A stretch of 64,000 nucleotides of DNA from PALSA-270 sp963770245. Its GTDB lineage: Bacteria; Acidobacteriota; Terriglobia; Terriglobales; Acidobacteriaceae. Location: contig CAVYOX010000014.1 of NCBI GenBank assembly GCA_963770245.1, positions 496,001-560,000 of the forward strand, read 5' to 3'. Below are positions 53,920 to 61,898 of the stretch, one piece after another. Each line of letters starts with the position of its first letter. Position 1 is the first letter of the stretch. A program made the translations under genes and the position numbers. The notes below the pieces were generated by a model. It made no database searches. It saw nothing but the letters and a program-made list of their open reading frames with translations, and had not been told where the DNA came from.

Positions 53920-55599
53920 TCAGTCGGGTTCGGTAACCTTTAAAATGCGATCCCCCTCAACGTCCTCGAGGGTTTGGACGACTCCGGAAGGCCAGTGAAT
54001 CTCAATGCGTTCCGCGCGGCGGTCGGCGCCCAGGCCGAAGTGCACCGGTCCGTCGCTCGATGAGGCATAGCCAACGCTGGTGGTCATATGGTTGTATTGC
54101 GTGCCGCTCTTGGTCACGAGCTTGAGGCGCGCGCCGATACCGTCGCGGTTGCTCTTGGTGCCGCGCAGTGCAAGGTCGAGCCAGTGGCCGGACTTCTCGC
54201 TGCGGTTCATCCAGATCTCGGCCTCCTGGCCGAGAGCGGTGGCGACTACGTCGATGCGCCCATCCCCATCCAGATCGCCGAAAGCGCAGCCCCGATGGCG
54301 GGCGGCCGGGGCCGCGTCGAGTCCGGCCTCCTCGGTCAGCGCGACCCATTTTCCGCTGGAGCCGGGGTTGTGAAACACGGTGTTGTACTGATCGACCGGC
54401 TGACTCGGCATCGAAATCGATTCCACGTGGCCGCGGGTCACGAACAAGTCTTTCCATCCATCATTGTCGAAATCGTAAAGACCCGCCCCGAATCCCGACA
54501 TCGGCAAGCTCGCGTCCCGCATGCCGCTCGGGCTCGTGACCTCGCGAAAATCGCCTTTGCCCGTGTTCTGGAACAGAGGAAAGGTCTGGTTGTTCAGCGC
54601 GACGAAAACAATATCGGGGTAGCCGTCGTTGTTAAAGTCGCGAAAGTCCAAACCCATGCCGGAAATAAAGTTCCCATCCTCTGGAAGAGCGACCCCGGTC
54701 TCGAAAGCGACCTCTTCGAAGCGGTCTCCCAGGTTGTGAAAAAGGGAATTGTAGGAAGCGTCATTGGTCACGAATAGGTCCGGGCGGCCATCCAGATCGT
54801 AGTCCGCGACGCCCACCCCCATGCCTTTTCCAGCATGCTCGCGGATGCCCCATTCCTTCGATACGTCGCGGAACGTACCGTCGCCTTGGTTGAGGAAGAG
54901 TTGATTGGGTTGGCCCTTATAGAACTTGGGATTGCAGTAGTCGGCGACCCCTTGAAATCCGCAAAGCGGGTGCACGTCGTAGCTCCACTGCATGTAGTTG
55001 ACCACGAACAGGTCCAGCCGACCGTCGTTATTCACGTCCACCCAGGCGGCGGTAATGGCCCAGAAGGGTCCGTACTGCGGGTCGGGACGGTTCAGGCTGG
55101 CCTCGAGGCCAGATTTCACGGTGACGTCGGAGAAGGTCCCGTTTCCATTGTTGTGATAGAGGGTGCTGTGGTGCAGGCCGGCTACGAACAGATCAGGATA
55201 GCCGTCGTTATCGTAGTCAGCGACCGCCACCCCCATATCGTAGCCGGATCCAGCCAAGCCAGCGGCGTCTGTGACATCGGTGAACACGCCTTGGCCATCA
55301 TTGCGAAAAAGGCGGTTCCGGTATTTCGGGGAGTCTTTGTGGAGGGAGGCAATGTCGGCTCCGTTGGTGAAGAAGATGTCAGGACGGCCGTCTCCGTTGT
55401 AGTCAAACACCGCCACCCCGCCCGGCATGGTTTCGGGTGCATTCTTCGCCGGGGTCTCGTCGTTTTCCAAGCGAAACGGGAGTCGATGAAGCTCGAAGCG
55501 GATGGGACTGGGAGCAGCCGATGCGTGCAGGAGAAGGAGAGAGGTGGCAATGAGGAGCAGACAGCAAGTGACAAGCCGAGTGGACTTGGGCGCTGGCAT
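53920..55599 (-). CDS. CRTAC1-type FG-GAP/ASPIC-UnbV secreted protein
   Basis: This 559-residue protein has an ordinary Sec signal (RLVTCCLLLIATSLLLLHAS). Seven FG-GAP repeats carry the calcium-binding pattern: DYNGDGRPDIFFTNG, DYDNDGYPDLFVAG, DVNNDGRLDLFVVN, DYDLDGRPDLFVTN, DFNNDGYPDIVFVAL, DFDNDGWKDLFVT, DLDGDGRIDVVATAL. They are followed by an ASPIC/UnbV C-terminus (SNRDGIGARLKLVTKSGTQY, VHFGLGADRRAERIEIHWPS). Its partner-like gene is the TPR at 52762. A strong intrinsic terminator (55610-55646) separates it from the TonB receptor upstream, so it is probably transcribed on its own. ATG 55599 starts the signal peptide; in-frame sequence further right overlaps the terminator. The role is unknown. 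Confidence 0.9.
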   Translation of the reverse strand: MPAPKSTRLVTCCLLLIATSLLLLHASAAPSPIRFELHRLPFRLENDETPAKNAPETMPGGVAVFDYNGDGRPDIFFTNGADIASLHKDSPKYRNRLFRNDGQGVFTDVTDAAGLAGSGYDMGVAVADYDNDGYPDLFVAGLHHSTLYHNNGNGTFSDVTVKSGLEASLNRPDPQYGPFWAITAAWVDVNNDGRLDLFVVNYMQWSYDVHPLCGFQGVADYCNPKFYKGQPNQLFLNQGDGTFRDVSKEWGIREHAGKGMGVGVADYDLDGRPDLFVTNDASYNSLFHNLGDRFEEVAFETGVALPEDGNFISGMGLDFRDFNNDGYPDIVFVALNNQTFPLFQNTGKGDFREVTSPSGMRDASLPMSGFGAGLYDFDNDGWKDLFVTRGHVESISMPSQPVDQYNTVFHNPGSSGKWVALTEEAGLDAAPAARHRGCAFGDLDGDGRIDVVATALGQEAEIWMNRSEKSGHWLDLALRGTKSNRDGIGARLKLVTKSGTQYNHMTTSVGYASSSDGPVHFGLGADRRAERIEIHWPSGVVQTLEDVEGDRILKVTEPD

Positions 55600-55609
55600 A
55601 AAAAAGACA

Positions 55610-55646
55610 GGACAGAAAAAGAACAGGGTGGCCGAAGCCACCCTGT
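55610..55646 (-). terminator. Intrinsic terminator downstream of the Oar-like receptor gene
   Basis: On the minus strand ACAGGGTGGC pairs with GCCACCCTGT around a TTCG loop (a stable UUCG-type tetraloop; 55646-55623), giving a 10-bp GC-rich stem. It is followed by TTCTTTTTCT. It lies about 27 bases after the receptor stop codon, exactly where a terminator for that gene should be. Confidence 0.9.
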
Positions 55647-55672
55647 CGATGATTGTACCTTGGGCTACCGCC

Positions 55673-58600
55673 TCAGAAGTAGTACTTCAGGGCGAAAGTC
55701 ATGATGCGGCTGCCCGTCTTAAAGCCCGGTTTGCCGGTCGTATTGGTATTGGTGTTGGTCGGAGAAATGCCAGTTACATTCGGATGGCAGTTCCCGTCGG
55801 CTCCGACCGCCGAGCCCAGGAACTTGCACTCGTTTCCATCCACGCCGGTTGCCGTTCCCGAGATGGGTACGGTGTAGTTGTTGGTGAAGTTGAGTGACTG
55901 ATCGCCATTGCCCGCCAGTCCGAACTGGGCCAGGGGATGGTTCAGGAAGTTGGTCGCTGACATACGGAACTGTACGCTCTGGCGTTCCGAGATCTTGAAG
56001 GTCTTGAAGAGCGCCAGATCGCTGTCAAAGTAAGCTGGACCACTCATGTCGGGCCAGATGAGCGCGCCTTGCTGCCCGTAGGCTGGCACCGAGAAGCAAC
56101 TGGGGTTGAAATACTGACCCTTGGCCAGGTTCTTGGCCGGGTTGCAGGTCAGAGAGGGCAGCAGATTGTTGATCGAACTGGTGCCGAACCAAGTGGATGC
56201 GTTGACCGTAGCCGACTTTAGACCATTCGGCAAGTTGATGGTGTTATCCGGAAGGTCCGGCGCACCTGCGGTCGGATAGGTAAGAGAAGGGAACGTCGCG
56301 TTGAGGTTGGCATTGAGGTTCGGCTGGAGCGGCGCTCCGCTTTGGAACGTCGTGTAGCCGGAGAACTGCCAACCGTCGACGGCTGCTCCCATAAACTTGT
56401 TGCCGTGAACGAAGCTCGGAAGTCTCCAGACATAGGCCAGGTTCAGGATATCCCGGTGGTCATAGGCCAGGGTTCCGTAGTTGTTCTTGAGGGAGAAGGG
56501 ATCGACGATGGGGCCGTTGCCGCCTCCGTTATCGGTTTGTCCGTCGCGGATGCCGAGGACCTTGCTGAAAGTGTAATTCGTCAGGAAGGTGACCGGTCCG
56601 GATTGCTTCTGCCACGACACCTGCAGCGAGTTGTAGTTCGCGTAGCTGCCGTGGGTGAGCAGGTAAATATCCTGGTAGTTGTTCAACGGACGGTAGTCGT
56701 TCGAGTTGAAGCTGGCGTTGTAGTTGGCCACGTGGCCCGCGCACGCCACCGCATTCTTGCCCGCATCGGAGCTGTTGCAAGTGAGTCCGTTCGGTGAAAC
56801 ATCAATGCCCTTGGTAGGATCGGGCAGGAAGAAACCGCCGGGGAGGATGTTGTTCAGATCATCAATCTTACCGTTGGTCCCATCGATCCACTCATTAATG
56901 CTCTTGTTCGCGACATAGGAGGCCTCGAACACGGAGCGCCAGGGAAGCGCCTGGGAAATGGTGACGTTCCAGTCCATGGTCAAAGGAGTTTTGTTATCCC
57001 CCTCCTGCAGACCGTACACCGATGCTCCATTTTGGGCCACGCTCGAAGGCGGAACGAATCCCGTGCCGCCACTGTCAATTTGAGCGTAACCGGTCGTGGT
57101 TCCAGCAGTTGTGAAGGTGAAAGCACCCTCAGGTCCAGTGGCCGCGTCGGCCACCTGGGTTGAGATTTGGTAGCGGAAGATGGCAAAGCCGGCACGAAGC
57201 ACCGTCTTTCCGGTTCCGAATATGTCGTAAGCCATGCCCACGCGTGGCTCGTAGTAGAACAGAGGAGATACCAAGCCAGACAACGGTATGTGGCTGTCGG
57301 TTGCGTGCCACAGCAGACCGGTGTTGGGCGGCGCCCCGGGCCCGTTCACGTAGCTGCCCGGATCCCAGACCTGGAATCCTTGCGGAGTTCCATACCACTG
57401 GCCCACATGGTCGAAGCGCAGCCCGTAGTTCAGGGTCAACTGTTTGTTGGCCTTGAAGGAGTCCTGCGCGTACAGCGACCACTGATGGAACTTGAGGTCG
57501 TTGGTCGGGAAAGCGCTCACCTGTTGGTAGTTACCCGTGCGGCCCAGGAGAAAGTCGGCCACCACGTTCCCTGTGCTATTCGGCCCCCAGCCCAAGTTGT
57601 AGGTGCCGTTGTCGCCCGGCCCAAGACCGCCGGCCGACTGGATGTTCTCGCTCGTATCCCAGTAGAACCCGGCTTTCAGGACGTGAGAGCCGAGCACTTT
57701 GGTGAAGTTGTCGTATAAGGCGGGATCCTTCTTGAGGCCGCCAAAGGCGCCGCCTGCGAAGCCCGTGCCGTCAAAGGAAAACTCCTCGATGTTGGGGAAG
57801 GCGCCGCCCCAGGGACCTTCGATGTTCGGAATCTGGGAAGCAGTATGGCCAAACAGACCGGTCACATTGAATCCGAGTTTCGTGCGGTCGACCGCCGAGG
57901 GATTGCTGAGCGACGAGGGGTTGATGTAGCGGGCTAAGGTGAACACGAATTCATTGGTCGTGGTGGGGCTGAAGACGTGGGTCAAGTTCGCCATGACCTC
58001 TTGCGAAGTGGTCGGGGCGACCACGTTCGAGGGATAAGGCAAAGTCCACGGTGGAGTCCACCAGACCCCGACGGGATGCTGATCGTTCTCGATTTGCCGG
58101 GTGTAGGATCCCGTCAGTTTGGTGTTGTCGCTGATCGCATAATCCACTTTCCCGGTGGCTTCCCAACGGTTCTGAGGAGAAGTGTTCAGATACTGGTAAT
58201 TGTTCCATCCGTTGGTCGACGACGGGGTGATGTTCGGTTTGGGGTACAACTTCGCAATGGCGGCTGCATTGGGATCGAAATCTGCCGCCGGCACCGCGCT
58301 GGCGGTCCCGCCAGGCGGCGCGCTGCTCATCGGCTGGTAAGCGTATTGCCACACGTTGATCAACTGGGCCAGGGTTCCCGCCGGGATACCGGCGTTGCTG
58401 AAGTCTCCGCCCAACTGAGCCGGGGTGGGCACGTTGTAGTTGATCGGAGTCGCGGCCGGATGCTGGATCATGTATTCGTAGCCGCCCCAGAAAAACAGCT
58501 TCTTGCGGCCATGGTTGAGGAAAGGAATCGGCCCGCCTGCATTGCCGCCCAGGTAGTAGTAGTACTCGGACGGGTTCGGTAGCCCTTGGCTATGGGAGTA

Positions 58601-59467
58601 AGCGTCCTCCGAGTTCAAGGCGCTGTTGCGGGCGTAGAGATATCCTTCGCCGTGATACTGCGATCCGCCGCTTTTGCTGAAGGCCTGAAAGATGACCGGG
58701 CCTTTGGCGTATTCCGCGCTATAGGAGGACATCAGAACCTTGACTTCAGAAACCATGTCCTGGTTGATGTTCGCAATCTGAGTTCCCAGGTTGCCAGGAT
58801 CGACCAGGTTAGCGCCGTCCAGCATGTAGGCCATGGCGCCGTTCGGCTGCGTGCCGTTCGAAGAAAAAGCGCCCACCGGACCATTGTTGGTGCCGACCAC
58901 CTTGTCGTTGAAGCCGGAGTTTTGGGTCAGGCCATTGTTGAGCGCCATTCCTGGCATCAGCTTCAGCAACTCACCGGCGTCGCGGCCGACCAGAGTAATG
59001 TCCTCGACCATCTGGGCGTTAACCGTGGTGCTGACTTCAGCGGTGTCGACGGGCACGACTGCATCCGCGCCAGCTACCACCTGGACCGTCTCGGGTCCAG
59101 TGCCTCCGACTGCCAGATTGATATTCGGCAGCGTCCGATTGTCGCCTTGGGAGAAGACGATGCTGTGTTCCTGCCAGCTCTTGAAGCCCTTGGCGGAAAC
59201 AGTCACCGTATAAGAACCCGGCTGCACCGCGGTAATCGAGAAGAATCCAGAACCGTTGGCGACGGTGTTCCGAACGTCGCCCGAAGCTTCGTTCTTCATC
59301 TGCAGTTGAGCGTTCGGGATGACGGCGCCACTTTGATCATAGACGGTGCCACTCAGAGTTCCGGTTAACTGTTGACCAAAGCAAAACGGGGCAATCAGCA
59401 ACACGACTGCTAAGCCCGTCACTACTCCAACTCTTTTCAAAGCAGCAACAATCAGATTCGAAATCAT
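55673..59467 (-). CDS. Oar-like TonB-dependent receptor with carboxypeptidase-regulatory domain
   Basis: This 1264-residue outer-membrane protein has a signal (VVTGLAVVLLIAPFCFGQ), then a carboxypeptidase-regulatory-like beta-sandwich (residues ~32-115: LTGTLSGTVYDQSGAVIPNA, GSGFFSITAVQPGSYTVTVS), a plug-like region (VNAQMVEDITLVGRDAGELL, AYMLDGANLVDPGNLGTQIA), and a long beta-barrel ending in FALKYYF. The terminal phenylalanine fits outer-membrane assembly. The domain order is that of Oar/CirA-like receptors, which are greatly expanded in Acidobacteriota and may import carbohydrates or glycans; no plug TonB-box is obvious at the very start. GGAGG precedes ATG 59467. A promoter (59714-59743) and palindromes lie upstream, and a UUCG terminator follows. 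Confidence 0.9.
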   Translation of the reverse strand: MISNLIVAALKRVGVVTGLAVVLLIAPFCFGQQLTGTLSGTVYDQSGAVIPNAQLQMKNEASGDVRNTVANGSGFFSITAVQPGSYTVTVSAKGFKSWQEHSIVFSQGDNRTLPNINLAVGGTGPETVQVVAGADAVVPVDTAEVSTTVNAQMVEDITLVGRDAGELLKLMPGMALNNGLTQNSGFNDKVVGTNNGPVGAFSSNGTQPNGAMAYMLDGANLVDPGNLGTQIANINQDMVSEVKVLMSSYSAEYAKGPVIFQAFSKSGGSQYHGEGYLYARNSALNSEDAYSHSQGLPNPSEYYYYLGGNAGGPIPFLNHGRKKLFFWGGYEYMIQHPAATPINYNVPTPAQLGGDFSNAGIPAGTLAQLINVWQYAYQPMSSAPPGGTASAVPAADFDPNAAAIAKLYPKPNITPSSTNGWNNYQYLNTSPQNRWEATGKVDYAISDNTKLTGSYTRQIENDQHPVGVWWTPPWTLPYPSNVVAPTTSQEVMANLTHVFSPTTTNEFVFTLARYINPSSLSNPSAVDRTKLGFNVTGLFGHTASQIPNIEGPWGGAFPNIEEFSFDGTGFAGGAFGGLKKDPALYDNFTKVLGSHVLKAGFYWDTSENIQSAGGLGPGDNGTYNLGWGPNSTGNVVADFLLGRTGNYQQVSAFPTNDLKFHQWSLYAQDSFKANKQLTLNYGLRFDHVGQWYGTPQGFQVWDPGSYVNGPGAPPNTGLLWHATDSHIPLSGLVSPLFYYEPRVGMAYDIFGTGKTVLRAGFAIFRYQISTQVADAATGPEGAFTFTTAGTTTGYAQIDSGGTGFVPPSSVAQNGASVYGLQEGDNKTPLTMDWNVTISQALPWRSVFEASYVANKSINEWIDGTNGKIDDLNNILPGGFFLPDPTKGIDVSPNGLTCNSSDAGKNAVACAGHVANYNASFNSNDYRPLNNYQDIYLLTHGSYANYNSLQVSWQKQSGPVTFLTNYTFSKVLGIRDGQTDNGGGNGPIVDPFSLKNNYGTLAYDHRDILNLAYVWRLPSFVHGNKFMGAAVDGWQFSGYTTFQSGAPLQPNLNANLNATFPSLTYPTAGAPDLPDNTINLPNGLKSATVNASTWFGTSSINNLLPSLTCNPAKNLAKGQYFNPSCFSVPAYGQQGALIWPDMSGPAYFDSDLALFKTFKISERQSVQFRMSATNFLNHPLAQFGLAGNGDQSLNFTNNYTVPISGTATGVDGNECKFLGSAVGADGNCHPNVTGISPTNTNTNTTGKPGFKTGSRIMTFALKYYF

Positions 59468-59645
59468 TGATCCGCCTCCGGATAATGGAAGACTGCGTCA
59501 GTGGGCAGCTCTTGGGTCAAGCTGCTCAGTTTTCGACTTGATTTCCGCAACCTTATCCATCGTCCCCACGGATCTAATGCCCGTTTCTGGTTGCGTTATC
59601 AGACGATTCCAAACAAATCGGGCCGTTTTGGCCCCCCTCGATTGA

Positions 59646-59661
59646 CTGTAAGTTCTTACAG
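59646..59661. promoter_or_regulatory. Palindrome in receptor 5' region, candidate operator
   Basis: CTGTAAGTTCTTACAG is a perfect 16-base palindrome, sitting about 180 bases upstream of the receptor start and downstream of the likely transcription start. It could bind a dimeric regulator or, as RNA, form a hairpin. Symmetry is seen directly; function is inferred. Confidence 0.45.
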
Positions 59662-59713
59662 GGTCAAGGTCTACACAGAGGCCTAACCTAAAGGTACTAC
59701 CTCTGGCCCGCCA

Positions 59714-59743
59714 CTTGTACCGCTGTTCGAAATTGCTTGTCAA
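59714..59743 (-). promoter_or_regulatory. Sigma-70-like promoter for the Oar-like receptor
   Basis: On the minus strand a perfect TTGACA (59743-59738) is followed by 18 bases and TACAAG (59719-59714). This would start transcription near 59706 and give a leader of ~240 bases before the receptor ATG. The -35 box lies inside the palindrome at 59733-59747. Confidence 0.5.
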
Positions 59744-59747
59744 GCAA
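59733..59747. promoter_or_regulatory. Palindrome overlapping the -35 box
   Basis: TTGCTTG-T-CAAGCAA is an inverted repeat with 7-base arms and one central base. It covers the TTGACA box of the receptor promoter, a position typical of a repressor operator. No cognate regulator is encoded in the window. Confidence 0.5.
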
Positions 59748-59961
59748 AATCGTTATTCGAGGGGAGTTTACGAGGGGATTCTCACCCGGTCGCCGTTTGC
59801 GGTAGCCCTGAGGTACACGAAGGACCGAAAAATCGCGGGCTTGAAACCGGCAAGGGTGAGGAAACCCGGTCTCCAAGGCCTAGAGAACCAGCCTGGGCAA
59901 CAACGGGCAAGGAACAGGGTAAGGGGGTGGCGAAGCGGCTGACGGGGTCAACCACCACCTT

Positions 59962-59989
59962 CTTATTAGCAACATCTTATTAGCAACAT
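59962..59989. repeat. 14-bp tandem direct repeat, two copies
   Basis: CTTATTAGCAACAT occurs twice back to back (59962-59975 and 59976-59989) without mismatch. It is AT-richer than its surroundings. No mobile element is visible on either side, so this is probably a local slippage duplication. Confidence 0.85.
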
Positions 59990-60147
59990 CGTCCAATCGC
60001 GTTAGGGACTTGCCAGAGCACGGCGCCGGTCGCGAGCGCGTCCTGCCGAATCTCCGGTCCCGGTTATCTCCCGGTCATCGATGCGCAATGGAGCTCGAGC
60101 GGGAGCTATCGCCCGACCGCGAAAAAGAATAACATCCAGACTACTTC

Positions 60148-61494
60148 ATGGCCGAACCACTCTCCTCGTCACAGATCAGCGACCTCACCAGCCGTTACAC
60201 CTACGGCACTTGGCGTCGCCAAAAGGGCTGGGCGCCGCTTCCGATCGTGGATGCGGAAGACTGCCACTTTGTCGACGCCGAGGGTAAGCGGTACCTCGAT
60301 TTCTCCGCGCAGCTGATGTGCGTGACCCTCGGTCATAAGAACCGGGCGGTGGTCGAGGCGATTGCAGAGCAGGCCAGGAAGCTGGCCTTTATCGGCCCGG
60401 GTTTTGCCACCGAGGTCCGAGCCGAACTCAGTCAGCGTTTGGTCGAAGTCTTGCCCCCGGGCCTTGAGAAATTCTTCTTTACCACCTCCGGCACCGAGGC
60501 GAACGAAGCCGCCTTCAAGATTGCCCGCATGGTGAGTGGTAAGACCAAAATCATTTCCCGCTATCGCTCCTACCACGGTTCCACCATGGGATCGATCGCG
60601 GCGACGGGCGATCCACGAAGGTGGGCCATGGAGCCCGCGGGCAAAATTCCGGGGGTCATTTTTGCCCCGGAAGTGAATTGCTACAAATGTCCGATCGGCC
60701 ACACCTACCCAGGTTGCAACATCGCGTGTGCGGATTACGTTGAGCACATGATTGCGAACGAGAGCGACGTGGCGGCAGTGATTGTCGAGCCCGTGGTCGG
60801 GACCAATGGCGTGCTAGTGCCGCCAAAAGAGTACATGCCGCGTTTGCGAAAAATATGCGACGACCACCAGGTTCTGCTGATCGCGGATGAGGTGATGAGC
60901 GGCTGGTGCCGCACTGGCAAGTGGTTCGCCATGGATCACTGGAACGTGGTGCCAGACATCCTGACCACGGCCAAGGGCATCACCAACGCCGCCATTCCGC
61001 TCGGCCTGTGCGCGACGACGGGCAAGGTTGCGTCCTATTTCAACGAGCACTTCTTCTCCCACGGACATACCTACGAAGCCCACCCCCTCACCTTGGCGCC
61101 GGCGATCGCCTCGATCAACGAAATGAAACGGCTGAATCTTCCACAGCGCGCCACCGAGGTGGGGGCTTATCTGGGCGAGAAACTCAGTGCGCTCAAGCCT
61201 CGGCATCGATCGATTGGAGAAGTTCGCGGCATCGGGATGTTTTGGGCGGTGGAGCTGGTCAAAGACCAGGTTACGAAAGCACCGTTTAACACCGGCTTGG
61301 ATAAGGTTTCAGGAAAGCCGCTGCTGGTCGATCGCGTCGCCGCTCGCGCGATGGCCAACGGGGTGTACGTGCAGGCCTGGTTGAGCCACTTCGTGATCGC
61401 ACCGCCGCTTATTATCACCCGGGAACAGATCGACTGCGGGGTGGCGGCGCTCGACGGGGCGCTCGAAATTGCAGATGCCGAACTAGACCACTAG
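60148..61494 (+). CDS. Class III PLP-dependent aminotransferase
   Basis: This 448-residue enzyme matches the class III (omega-)aminotransferase family. Visible parts are QLMCVTLGHKNRAVVEAIAE, FFTTSGTEANEAAFKIARMV (cofactor phosphate region), SRYRSYHGSTMGSIAATGDP, VAAVIVEPVVGTNGVLVPPK, LLIADEVMSGWCRTGKWFAM (the PLP-ring aspartate in IADEV), and LTTAKGITNAAIPLGL with the Schiff-base lysine (AKGI). The short internal NCYKCPIGHTYPGCNIACADY segment carries four cysteines and is found in only part of the family; it may coordinate a metal or simply be loop. Amino donors are probably omega-amino acids or taurine-like amines, acceptor pyruvate or 2-oxoglutarate; context gives no clue. Start ATG 60148 begins the conserved N-terminus. 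Confidence 0.9.
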   Translation: MAEPLSSSQISDLTSRYTYGTWRRQKGWAPLPIVDAEDCHFVDAEGKRYLDFSAQLMCVTLGHKNRAVVEAIAEQARKLAFIGPGFATEVRAELSQRLVEVLPPGLEKFFFTTSGTEANEAAFKIARMVSGKTKIISRYRSYHGSTMGSIAATGDPRRWAMEPAGKIPGVIFAPEVNCYKCPIGHTYPGCNIACADYVEHMIANESDVAAVIVEPVVGTNGVLVPPKEYMPRLRKICDDHQVLLIADEVMSGWCRTGKWFAMDHWNVVPDILTTAKGITNAAIPLGLCATTGKVASYFNEHFFSHGHTYEAHPLTLAPAIASINEMKRLNLPQRATEVGAYLGEKLSALKPRHRSIGEVRGIGMFWAVELVKDQVTKAPFNTGLDKVSGKPLLVDRVAARAMANGVYVQAWLSHFVIAPPLIITREQIDCGVAALDGALEIADAELDH

Positions 61495-61898
61495 CCGCCT
61501 GACTCGCCCATCCCCGCCCGTACTTCCGCCAGCATTTCGTCGTCCGCGATCAATACTCACGCTGGTCGCCCTCCCAAGCCTAAACCCGCGCTCCTGACGA
61601 ATAGTCCGAGCCGGCAAGAGGTTTATCAGAGAACCAAGAGAAGAGAAGATAAAGAGAAGAGAAAGAGAAGAGATAGGACGGGTGTCTCCCTTTGCTCCGA
61701 TCGGAGATTGGCGAACCGCCTTTTGAGGCAAGCGAAAGCCAACCTGAGCTCACGGGGTCGAAGATGAGTTAAAGGTCTGCACGGACTCAGTCGATTAAGC
61801 CAAGGGGATCCTAAAGAGAGGGGTCTCTGGGCCGGGTGACTCTTCCAGCCATTCCCGCCCGTTTCGGAACCGAGGGCAGGCCGAAATACTTGAGAGAC
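61495..61898. other. Intergenic region upstream of the hybrid histidine kinase
   Basis: These ~400 bases contain a purine-only tract at about 61634-61674 built from repeated AAGAGAAGAGA-like units, and a perfect 12-base palindrome CTCCGATCGGAG at 61695-61706 that could be an operator. Nothing protein-like or RNA-gene-like is visible. The kinase promoter should lie between the palindrome and 61890, but I cannot place it. Confidence 0.5.

Larger units (their letters stand above)
59468..60147. other. 680-base divergent intergenic region upstream of the receptor and aminotransferase
   Basis: This region holds the receptor's promoter and inverted repeats (see 59646-59747) and a 14-bp tandem repeat at 59962-59989. 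Between 59750 and 59960 and again from 59990 to 60147 I see no protein-like frame and no RNA gene. The promoter of the aminotransferase should lie near 60080-60140, but no clear -35/-10 pair is visible. Confidence 0.6.

Noticed and set aside
59715..59942. Small plus-strand frames in the receptor upstream region
   Set aside because: They cover promoter and palindromes and show no protein-like composition.
61620..61680. Purine-rich tract resembling a repeat array or CRISPR-like element
   Set aside because: Units are short and irregular, without spacers or conserved repeat length; it is a simple low-complexity tract.
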